From contig JASLEQ010000097.1 of NCBI GenBank assembly GCA_030151135.1, positions 1 to 12,552 of the forward strand: 12,552 nt of DNA. The letters run 5' to 3'. This DNA is from Candidatus Sulfotelmatobacter sp. GTDB taxonomy: Bacteria; Acidobacteriota; Terriglobia; Terriglobales; SbA1. Positions 7,778-12,552 of this stretch are shown here, in pieces. Both the position numbers and the translations under genes were made by a program. Under the pieces are notes generated by a model. It was not told the origin of the DNA. It saw only the letters and a program-made list of their open reading frames with translations, and searched no databases. How positions within the stretch are numbered: the stretch's first letter is position 1; every line of letters begins with the position of its first letter.

Positions 7778-8416
7778 CTAAGCCTTAGCCTTAGCTTTGA
7801 GTTTTACGCCACCATCAGTGAGTTCAACGGAATATTCGACATTGTCACATTTGTACTGCTTGCGGATCTGCTCGGTTTTTTTCTGCACGAAGGTGGTGAA
7901 GGATTGGATGTTGCCGGTGACATTCTCTCCGGCCTTCTTTTTGGCGGCGACCAGAGTGTTGTAAAGGCGCTCGACCTGCTCGCGCTCGCTTTGATCGACG
8001 GTATGGAGGGTAAATGGCTGTGATGAGGCGGGTGCCGCGGCGGCAGCGGCATGGCCGACACCGTAGACGTGCGGATGCTGAGGCTTGAGTTCCTCTTCGG
8101 TAACCCGAACTCCCTGTACGGAGAGCAAAGCATCTTGCGGGCGGCGATAACCCTCTTCGCGAATGCGGGTTTTCTTGCGCCACAGATCACTGTAGATCGC
8201 ATAACGCTGCGCCATTTCGTTGTAGCGATAGCGTTGGGAAAAGTTCATGCGTCCGCCATCGGAAAATTTGCGAAGAAGAGCGACCACCTTCCACTCGACG
8301 TCCGTGGGAGGGCGCTTGGACGGATTACTGAAAAAGATCTCGTACTCGATCTTCAGGCGTCGCAGTTGCGTATCGAGAAGAGTCAGTTCTTCGTCGGTGG
8401 TCACAGGCGTCTCCAT
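7778..8416 (-). CDS. Conserved hypothetical protein resembling the MXAN_5187 C-terminal domain family
   Basis: The protein has 212 residues from the ATG at 8416; a GTG five codons earlier (8431) is possible, and neither has a clear ribosome site. It is two-part. The N-terminal half (about 8-90) is charged and helical, with FFSNPSKRPPTDVEWKVVAL and NFSQRYRYNEMAQRYAIYSD. An Ala-rich linker (122-132) leads to a C-terminal part (about 140-205) with VERLYNTLVAAKKKAGENV and a strand-like end CDNVEYSVELTDGGVKLKAKAKA. I recall similar halves in proteins named after the C-terminus of myxobacterial MXAN_5187, a name from memory that needs a profile search. No signal peptide, membrane helix or catalytic motif is visible, so it is probably cytoplasmic. 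Function is not known. It follows the XRE gene by 123 nt on the same strand. Confidence 0.75.
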   Translation of the reverse strand: METPVTTDEELTLLDTQLRRLKIEYEIFFSNPSKRPPTDVEWKVVALLRKFSDGGRMNFSQRYRYNEMAQRYAIYSDLWRKKTRIREEGYRRPQDALLSVQGVRVTEEELKPQHPHVYGVGHAAAAAAPASSQPFTLHTVDQSEREQVERLYNTLVAAKKKAGENVTGNIQSFTTFVQKKTEQIRKQYKCDNVEYSVELTDGGVKLKAKAKA

Positions 8417-8539
8417 GATGAGTGTAGCCACGGAACCAGGGACGGGGCAGGTACCTGTGGGTCACGGAGGGGATAGCACGAAAGTAAGTGTAGACGAGAA
8501 GGTGCGGTTGCCAGAGAAGGACTTAAGTGAGCTGGAAGC

Positions 8540-8890
8540 TTATTTTGCGGAATTGGCCGCCATTTTTTTGACCATGGCGAGGACTAACTTGCGGTCGCTG
8601 TCATTGAGGTTGGTGGCATAACGGCGAATCTGGCTCAAGAAGCGGACTTCATCATCAGAGAGTTGCGGCAATCCCTTGGAGCCGTTGCTGTGATTGGGAT
8701 CGGAGAAGAATTGAGAGAGCGGCAACTCCATGGCACCCGCAATCTTGGAAAGGGTGTCGAGGGAAGGAATGGTGTGGCCATTTTCGACGCGAGACAGGTA
8801 GCAGCGAAGAAGACCGGTACGCTTTTCAATATCGCCCTGGGACATTCCTTTTTGAAGCCGGTAGTTGCGGATGGTCTCGCCGATGTTCAT
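8540..8890 (-). CDS. XRE-family helix-turn-helix transcriptional regulator
   Basis: This 116-residue protein has a Cro/CI-type DNA-binding domain at about residues 4-60: ETIRNYRLQKGMSQGDIEKR followed by TGLLRCYLSRVENGHTIPSL and an ending LSKIAGAMELPLSQFF. The remaining 50 residues form a short helical tail (LSDDEVRFLSQIRRYATNLN) that may serve in dimerisation; no ligand-binding or peptidase domain is present. An upstream ATG at 8902 is in frame, but MNIGETIR matches the usual start of the family and the predicted transcript would begin near 8907, leaving a short leader to 8890. A strong promoter, a phased direct repeat and a dyad lie upstream, which suits autoregulation. Cys30 lies in or next to the recognition helix. 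Targets are unknown; the nearest candidates are itself and the downstream gene at 8416-7778. Confidence 0.88.
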   Translation of the reverse strand: MNIGETIRNYRLQKGMSQGDIEKRTGLLRCYLSRVENGHTIPSLDTLSKIAGAMELPLSQFFSDPNHSNGSKGLPQLSDDEVRFLSQIRRYATNLNDSDRKLVLAMVKKMAANSAK

Positions 8891-8914
8891 GGTAGGGAGC
8901 ATTTAGGATGGGTC

Positions 8915-8943
8915 ATAGTAACCAGAGCGCCAACTTCTGGCAA
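8915..8943 (-). promoter_or_regulatory. Sigma-70-type promoter of the XRE gene
   Basis: On the minus strand TTGCCA (8943-8938, 5 of 6) and TACTAT (8920-8915) are separated by exactly 17 nt. The predicted start near 8907 leaves about 17 nt before the ATG at 8890. Confidence 0.6.
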
Positions 8944-8953
8944 GGGGAAATTT

Positions 8954-8984
8954 GTGCCATTGGTTAGGACGTTCGTGCCATGGG
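8954..8984. promoter_or_regulatory. Direct repeat GTGCCAT-(T)GG, 21-bp period, upstream of the XRE promoter
   Basis: GTGCCATTGG (8954-8963) and GTGCCATGGG (8975-8984) share nearly all positions and are 21 bp apart, two helical turns. They sit at about -47 to -77 from the predicted XRE start, a normal place for a transcription-factor site. The factor is unknown. Confidence 0.4.
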
Positions 8985-9030
8985 GACTGGGATTTATTAG
9001 AAATGAAATCTCAAGGGAAGAGTTCGATTA

Positions 9031-9047
9031 CTTATACGCTGTATAAG
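9031..9047. promoter_or_regulatory. 7-3-7 inverted repeat, operator-like
   Basis: CTTATAC (9031-9037), spacer GCT, GTATAAG (9041-9047) is a perfect dyad; with one mismatch it extends to 10-bp arms (9028-9050). It lies in the intergenic region between the hydrolase stop (9129) and the XRE promoter. It is AT-rich with no T run, so an operator is more likely than a terminator. Confidence 0.5.
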
Positions 9048-9128
9048 CAAAACCGGGCACTTTTGATTTCGTCTTTACAATGGGAAAGGCGTTCACCAGC
9101 CGATTCGGGAGAGGACCATCCGCAGATT

Positions 9129-9872
9129 TCATTTCTTGAGCGTGGCAGAAAGGAAATCGACGGTGCGCTGCCAGGCGTCTTGCGCATCGGCTGCGCGATA
9201 GCCGTCTTTATTGTTGGGATTCTCGAAGGCATGTCCGGCATCGTCATACTCTTTCACTTCTATTTTCTTACCATACCGCCTCATCATCGTCTCAAACTTC
9301 TTCACGTCTTCCGGTGTAATGCCTTTGTCCCGGGCGCCGAACAAGCCAAGGATTGGCGCATTGATTTTCTTCAGTGCATCGGGATCGGTGGCGAGGTGCC
9401 CATAATTGATGACGTCGGCGGCGAGGGTTGGTTCTTGGAGAGCGACATCCAGCGAATAGCCGCCACCCATACACCAGCCGATGGCGCCGATACGGTCTTT
9501 CTTCACGTTCGATTGCGAGGCGAGATAATCAAAGGCCGCGTTCAGGTCGCGCTTAGCCCGGTCCTCAGGAACTCCGCGCATGATCTGGTGCGCTTCGTCG
9601 GGAGTGGTGGCGACCTTGCCGCGATAGAGATCGATTGCGAGGGAGGCGTACCCCTGCTCGGCAAGCTTTGACGCCTGTTCTTTCACCCAATCATTCAGGC
9701 CCCACCATTCATGGATCACGATCAAGCCGGGGAATGGTCCTTTGCCGCTCGGTGTATAGAGAACGGCGTGAACGGTCTCGTCTCCGCTTTTGTAGGACAC
9801 GGTTTTGCTGTCGACGGGGAACAGAGGCATCGCGAAGGCAACTACGGCGCACAGAAGCAGGAATTTTTTCAT
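9129..9872 (-). CDS. Secreted dienelactone-hydrolase-family alpha/beta hydrolase
   Basis: The protein has 247 residues. MKKFLLLCAVVAFAMPLFPV is a probable Sec signal peptide, so it likely works outside the cytoplasm, unlike classical dienelactone hydrolase. The alpha/beta-hydrolase core has the family signature: Glu55 in VIHEWWGLN, the nucleophile Cys134 in GAIGWCMGGGYS, Asp182 in LFGARDKGITP and His214 in DDAGHAFENP. The Cys nucleophile and the Glu next to the oxyanion loop are hallmarks of the family, which cleaves esters and lactones; the real substrate is unknown and no aromatic-degradation genes are nearby. An AGAGGA site (9885-9880) 7 nt before the ATG at 9872 fixes the start; the frame also opens at 9893. 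It is 97 nt downstream of the GNAT gene and may be the last gene of a fabG-GNAT-hydrolase unit. Confidence 0.9.
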   Translation of the reverse strand: MKKFLLLCAVVAFAMPLFPVDSKTVSYKSGDETVHAVLYTPSGKGPFPGLIVIHEWWGLNDWVKEQASKLAEQGYASLAIDLYRGKVATTPDEAHQIMRGVPEDRAKRDLNAAFDYLASQSNVKKDRIGAIGWCMGGGYSLDVALQEPTLAADVINYGHLATDPDALKKINAPILGLFGARDKGITPEDVKKFETMMRRYGKKIEVKEYDDAGHAFENPNNKDGYRAADAQDAWQRTVDFLSATLKK

Positions 9873-9915
9873 GCGGATTTCCTCTGAAATCAAGTCACGC
9901 TCTGCCTAAATTCCA

Positions 9916-9937
9916 CTTCTGGCGAAAACGGCAGAAG
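9916..9937. repeat. Inverted repeat between the GNAT and hydrolase genes
   Basis: CTTCTG (9916-9921) and CAGAAG (9932-9937) flank a centre that itself pairs as CG-AAAA-CG around a G:G mismatch, giving a 22-base dyad. No T run follows on the minus strand. It could be an intercistronic hairpin or an operator for the hydrolase gene. Confidence 0.35.
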
Positions 9938-9969
9938 CAGGGCACCATTGTGGATGAGTCGCGTAAGAA

Positions 9970-10506
9970 TCACAACAGGAGTTCCATGTAGAGTGCGCCT
10001 GCAATAGGATTCGAGCAGTAGGGCTCGATCTCTTTGAAACCGAGTCGACGATACATCGCTACGGCATCTTTCATGACAGGTTCAACGGTGTCGAGACGCA
10101 TGCGCTCGTAGCCGATCTGCCGGGCTTCGCGGATGATGCGATCGACCAGAACCCGGCCGAATCCTTTACCGCGGAATTTCGGGCGGAGATAAAGGCGTTT
10201 CATCTCGCAGATGCCCGGTCCCAGTTTATGCAGCGCGACGCAACCTGCCAGTTCATTCTCGTATTTCGCGAGCAAGAGACGGCCTTCCGGAAGAGCGTAA
10301 TCTCCGGGAAGGTTGGCGAGTTCCTTATCGAAATTCTGGAAGCAGAGACTGAATCCGAGCGATTGCGCGTATTCGAGAAAGAGTTCGTAGGCTAATGATA
10401 TTTGGGCCCGGGATTCTGCTTGAGAGAAAGAGAGATCTTTCACCGCCGAGCGCACAGAGGACGCTGAATCTTGTGAGCCGGGCTTTTCTCGCAGATCGGA
10501 CTTCAT
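9970..10506 (-). CDS. GNAT-family N-acetyltransferase
   Basis: The protein has 178 residues. A polar N-terminal extension of about 25 residues precedes a complete GNAT domain. Motif A is MKRLYLRPKFRGKGFGRVLV (102-121), with the RGKGFGR acetyl-CoA pyrophosphate loop; motif B is AVAMYRRLGFKEIEPYCSNP (148-167), and the chain ends in ALYMELLL, a common terminal strand. The acceptor cannot be read from sequence. A GAGGAG site (10516-10511) lies 4 nt before the ATG at 10506, which makes this start better than the ATG at 10521. The gene begins 49 nt after the fabG stop on the same strand, so cotranscription with fabG is likely. It is not closely similar to the other GNAT in the window (2234-2701). 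Confidence 0.87.
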   Translation of the reverse strand: MKSDLREKPGSQDSASSVRSAVKDLSFSQAESRAQISLAYELFLEYAQSLGFSLCFQNFDKELANLPGDYALPEGRLLLAKYENELAGCVALHKLGPGICEMKRLYLRPKFRGKGFGRVLVDRIIREARQIGYERMRLDTVEPVMKDAVAMYRRLGFKEIEPYCSNPIAGALYMELLL

Positions 10507-10555
10507 TTGACTCCTCGGCATGATCGGCGATCTCTGCGTCGAGCCGGAAAATCTA

Positions 10556-11296
10556 TCACATCAGCATGCCGCCGTTCACGTTCAGAACGTGGCCGGTAAC
10601 ATAGGACGCGTCATCGGAAGCGAGAAATGCGACTGCGCCTGCCACGTCTTCCGGCTTTCCGACGCGGCCCAGAGGAATCTGCTGCACCGCGGTCTGCTTG
10701 AATTCTTCGCTGAGAACATCCGTCATAGCGGTTTCGATGAAGCCGGGGGCGATGGCGTTACAAGTAATGTTGCGCGAGGCGACTTCACGAGCGATGGCTT
10801 TAGTAAGGCCGATCAGTCCCGCTTTCGAAGCGGCGTAGTTGGCCTGGCCGGCCTGGCCCATTTGCCCGAAGACGCTGCTGATGTTGATGATGCGTCCCCA
10901 GCGCAGACGCAGCATGTTGGGGATGACTTGCTGGATGCAGAGATAAGCTGAGGTCAGATTCGTCTGGAGGACGCTGTCCCAGTCGGGTCGCTTCATGCGC
11001 ATCACGAGTTGATCGCGGGTAATGCCGGCGTTATTGACGAGGATGTCAATCTTACCGAGTTGGTCGGTGGCAGCCTTGATCGCGTTCTTGATCTGTTCTT
11101 CGTCGGCGACGTCGAGCGGAAAGGCGGCCGCTTTGCCCCCAGCGGTGGTGATTTCGTTCACCAGTTCGTTCAACTTCTCTTGATTGCGGGCTGCGACCGC
11201 AACCGCCGCGCCTTCTTTGGCAAGGCGCAGGGCACAGGTGCGTCCGATGCCTTGCGAGGCGCCGGTGACGAAGGCAATGTGTCCGGATAAGGGCAT
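10556..11296 (-). CDS. fabG: 3-oxoacyl-ACP reductase (SDR family)
   Basis: FabG reduces 3-oxoacyl-ACP with NADPH in each round of fatty-acid elongation in the cytoplasm. The 246-residue protein is full length. It has the classical short-chain dehydrogenase signatures: cofactor loop TGASQGIG (11-18), LDVAD (61-65), NNAG (88-91), Asn113 in QTNLTSAYLC, and the catalytic Ser141-Tyr154-Lys158 set in NISSVFGQ and NYAASKAGL. NAIAPGFIETAM (180-191) and the final VTGHVLNVNGGM are characteristic of FabG-type members. GGAG 5 nt before the ATG supports the start. It is not flanked by acpP, fabD or fabF, so a second SDR role (for example polyhydroxyalkanoate-type acetoacetyl-CoA reduction) cannot be ruled out, though the match to FabG is strong. 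It leads a likely operon with the GNAT gene and perhaps the hydrolase. Confidence 0.92.
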   Translation of the reverse strand: MPLSGHIAFVTGASQGIGRTCALRLAKEGAAVAVAARNQEKLNELVNEITTAGGKAAAFPLDVADEEQIKNAIKAATDQLGKIDILVNNAGITRDQLVMRMKRPDWDSVLQTNLTSAYLCIQQVIPNMLRLRWGRIINISSVFGQMGQAGQANYAASKAGLIGLTKAIAREVASRNITCNAIAPGFIETAMTDVLSEEFKQTAVQQIPLGRVGKPEDVAGAVAFLASDDASYVTGHVLNVNGGMLM

Positions 11297-11342
11297 GAGT
11301 TCTCCGAGAATAGGGGGCTAAATACAGTCGCGCGGAAGAGGC

Positions 11343-11348
11343 ATTATA
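11343..11348 (-). promoter_or_regulatory. Candidate -10 box (TATAAT) for fabG
   Basis: A perfect TATAAT reads on the minus strand 46 nt before the fabG ATG, predicting a start near 11336 and a 40-nt leader. No -35 resembling TTGACA lies at 16-18 nt; the bases there are GC-rich. The promoter may need an activator. Confidence 0.45.
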
Positions 11349-11381
11349 CCGAAGGGCCTTTCGAGAGCGGGGAAGGCAAGT

Positions 11382-11401
11382 CGGTTCAAAAGTTTGAACC
11401 G
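11382..11401. promoter_or_regulatory. Perfect 20-bp palindrome in the fabG upstream region
   Basis: CGGTTCAAA (11382-11390), AG, TTTGAACCG (11393-11401) is a perfect 9-2-9 inverted repeat. Its centre is about 55 nt upstream of the predicted fabG start and about 97 nt before the divergent small ORF. Position and symmetry fit a dimeric regulator site; I cannot name the regulator. Confidence 0.55.
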
Positions 11402-11488
11402 CCGAGGGCGCGAAGAACTCCCGAATAGATCGCCGAGAAAGACGACCCCCGCTCTACTTTGTGAGATCATGTTCCGCGCGGAGGCTTG

Positions 11489-11701
11489 ATGTCCGAGCGG
11501 CCGATCGATCAGATCAAGAAGGCCGAGGAGGCGATGCGGGAATTGGTGGCTGCTGCCACTGAGTTGCGCCGGCAGATTGCCTTCGCTTGCGCCGAACATC
11601 CCGCTGAGACAGCTGAACTGGCCCGGGCGGCGGAGTTGTTCGAACAGGAAGTGCAGACCATCAAAGAACGGCTGCAACAGTGGAGACAGGCCATCCAATA
11701 G
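11489..11701 (+). CDS. Small hypothetical coiled-coil protein (70 residues)
   Basis: The ORF begins at an ATG preceded by GGAGG (11480-11484) at 4 nt spacing; an in-frame TTG directly before it is less likely. The product is almost wholly helical and charged: QIKKAEEAMRELVAAATELR at 8-27, a short break around AEHPAET (35-41), then AELARAAELFEQEVQTIKER (42-61). Hydrophobic residues fall in heptad-like spacing, which suggests a two-helix hairpin or coiled coil. A single Cys34 is present, with no signal peptide or metal motif. I recognise no family. It is on the + strand, divergent from fabG and 87 nt upstream of the ThyX-like gene in the same reading frame. The ribosome site and the absence of a better overlapping gene support it. 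Confidence 0.6.
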   Translation: MSERPIDQIKKAEEAMRELVAAATELRRQIAFACAEHPAETAELARAAELFEQEVQTIKERLQQWRQAIQ

Positions 11702-11744
11702 GTTTCCAAAACCGCATTGCTTATCCACAAGAGGGGCGCGTACC

Positions 11745-11786
11745 ATGCGTGCACTCCCATGTCCCCATCGACAACGAATGTTGTGA
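11745..11786 (+). CDS. Possible 13-codon leader ORF before the ThyX-like gene
   Basis: GAGGGG (11731-11736) lies 8 nt before an ATG that opens a 13-codon frame ending in TGA at 11784-11786, two bases before the ATG of the ThyX-like gene at 11789. The ThyX-like starts have no ribosome site of their own, so translational coupling is possible. The peptide itself is Arg/Pro-rich and unlikely to have a separate role. Confidence 0.25.
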   Translation: MRALPCPHRQRML

Positions 11787-11788
11787 CC

Positions 11789-12552
11789 ATGCCCAAGCCT
11801 TCTAACGCGGACCCTTCCGATTCTTCACACAGATCTCCTTTGCGCGGGTCCGCCTTAGAGAAACCAACAGTCGATTTGGCTTCGGCAGAGGCGCGCGGGG
11901 GCGCGCGCCCCACACAAGAAGCCGCTGCGCCTTCGACCGAAGTCTTCGCCGTGTTTGGCGTGGAGCCGGAGATTCAGGCTTATGCGATGGCGAAGTATTC
12001 GCGCTCGGCGCTGTCGATGAAGGACGCACTGCGGGAGATCAGCACGCAGAAGGCGGAGAAGTTCCTCAATACTTTCTATTTCCAGTATGGGCATCGGTCG
12101 ATCGCAGATCTGGCGCACATTGCGCTGGCGGTTGAGCGGCTTTCGATTCTGGCGGCGATCGAGTTGGCGGATGAACAGCGCTGGGATGGGCAGGAGCGGT
12201 CGACGCGCTACCAGGACTTCCGCAAGAGCGGCTATTACACGCCAGATTTCGGCTCGGATGACGACGCACGAAAACTGTATCGCGAGACGGTGGATTTTCT
12301 GTTCGCGGAATATGATGCGCTCTCGGCGCACATGACGAATTATCTGATCAGCATCACGCCGAAGCCTGCGGACATGAAGCAGGACGCGTATGAGCGGACC
12401 TTAAAGGCACGGGCCTTTGACATCACGCGGTATCTGCTGCCGCTGTCGACCAACACTTCCCTGGGCGAGATCGTAAATGCGCGGACGCTGGAAAATCAGG
12501 TCGCGCATCTGCTGTCGCACACACATAAAGAGGTGCGTGCGCTGGGCGAGTC
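11789..12552 (+). CDS. ThyX-like (flavin-dependent thymidylate synthase family) protein with degenerate signature, 3' end outside window
   Basis: The frame stays open from the ATG at 11789 to the window edge (254 codons seen); in-frame ATG 11759 and GTG 11783 are alternative starts. After a low-complexity tail of about 48 residues, the sequence follows the ThyX fold: YGHRSIADLAH (100-110) at the GHxS..EH position, then ADEQRWDGQERSTRYQDF (127-144) at the ThyX signature. ThyX makes dTMP from dUMP with FAD, NADPH and methylene-THF, and its signature is RHR-x7-S-x-R-Y-like. Here RHR is replaced by DEQ (128-130) and the conserved Ser inside it by Asp133, while Glu136, Ser138, Arg140 and Tyr141 remain. 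LLPLSTNTSLGEIVNARTLE (216-235) matches the later conserved block in part. I suspect a tandem two-domain ThyX-related protein whose first half is non-canonical. Activity as a thymidylate synthase cannot be assumed. Confidence 0.72.
   Translation, partial: MPKPSNADPSDSSHRSPLRGSALEKPTVDLASAEARGGARPTQEAAAPSTEVFAVFGVEPEIQAYAMAKYSRSALSMKDALREISTQKAEKFLNTFYFQYGHRSIADLAHIALAVERLSILAAIELADEQRWDGQERSTRYQDFRKSGYYTPDFGSDDDARKLYRETVDFLFAEYDALSAHMTNYLISITPKPADMKQDAYERTLKARAFDITRYLLPLSTNTSLGEIVNARTLENQVAHLLSHTHKEVRALGE

Noticed and set aside
957..12552. A nucleotide-metabolism operon linking purH, the dGTPase-like gene and the ThyX-like gene
   Set aside because: They lie on different strands or are separated by unrelated genes, promoters and a terminator; only a general theme is shared.

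Overview
The window looks like a chromosomal, mostly core-genome segment from an acidobacterium (Acidobacteriota, Terriglobia-like). This placement is inference. It rests on moderately high GC, the mix of families (a choice-of-anchor-R type secreted protein, a long secreted TPR protein, a short XRE regulator of a type common in that phylum, a ThyX-like protein with a degenerate signature) and many adjacent unrelated housekeeping genes. I see no insertion sequence, integrase, tRNA, rRNA or CRISPR array.

Layout. At the left edge is the C-terminal part of an M20 zinc peptidase on the + strand (to 835). It converges on a long run of minus-strand genes. Read in the direction of transcription from right to left, these are: fabG (11296-10556), a GNAT acetyltransferase (10506-9970), a secreted dienelactone-hydrolase-like protein (9872-9129), an XRE regulator (8890-8540), a two-part conserved protein resembling the MXAN_5187 C-terminal domain family (8416-7778), a secreted choice-of-anchor-R-like protein (7532-6900), purH (6752-5199), a secreted 695-residue TPR protein (4906-2819), a second GNAT (2701-2234) and a dGTPase-like HD hydrolase (2069-957). 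At about 11.3-11.5 kb there is a divergent intergenic region. To its right, on the + strand, lie a 70-codon coiled-coil ORF and the start of a ThyX-like gene that runs off the window.

Transcription units. Spacing suggests fabG and the first GNAT are cotranscribed (49 nt apart), with the hydrolase possibly included (97 nt). The XRE gene, the secreted choice-of-anchor-like gene and purH each have a plausible sigma-70 promoter of their own. The secreted gene also has a clear intrinsic terminator that separates it from purH. No gap between genes exceeds 300 bases; the largest is 292 bases (4907-5198).

Function. Several genes touch nucleotide metabolism (purH for the last steps of IMP synthesis, the dGTPase-like HD protein, the ThyX-like protein), but they lie on different transcription units and do not form one pathway operon. 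The items most worth a second look are the ThyX-like protein, which lacks the RHR and serine of the ThyX signature, and the cis-regulatory structure around the XRE gene (a 7-3-7 dyad and a 21-bp-phased direct repeat) and around fabG (a perfect 20-bp palindrome upstream of a TATAAT with no -35). I found no convincing new defence or mobile system.
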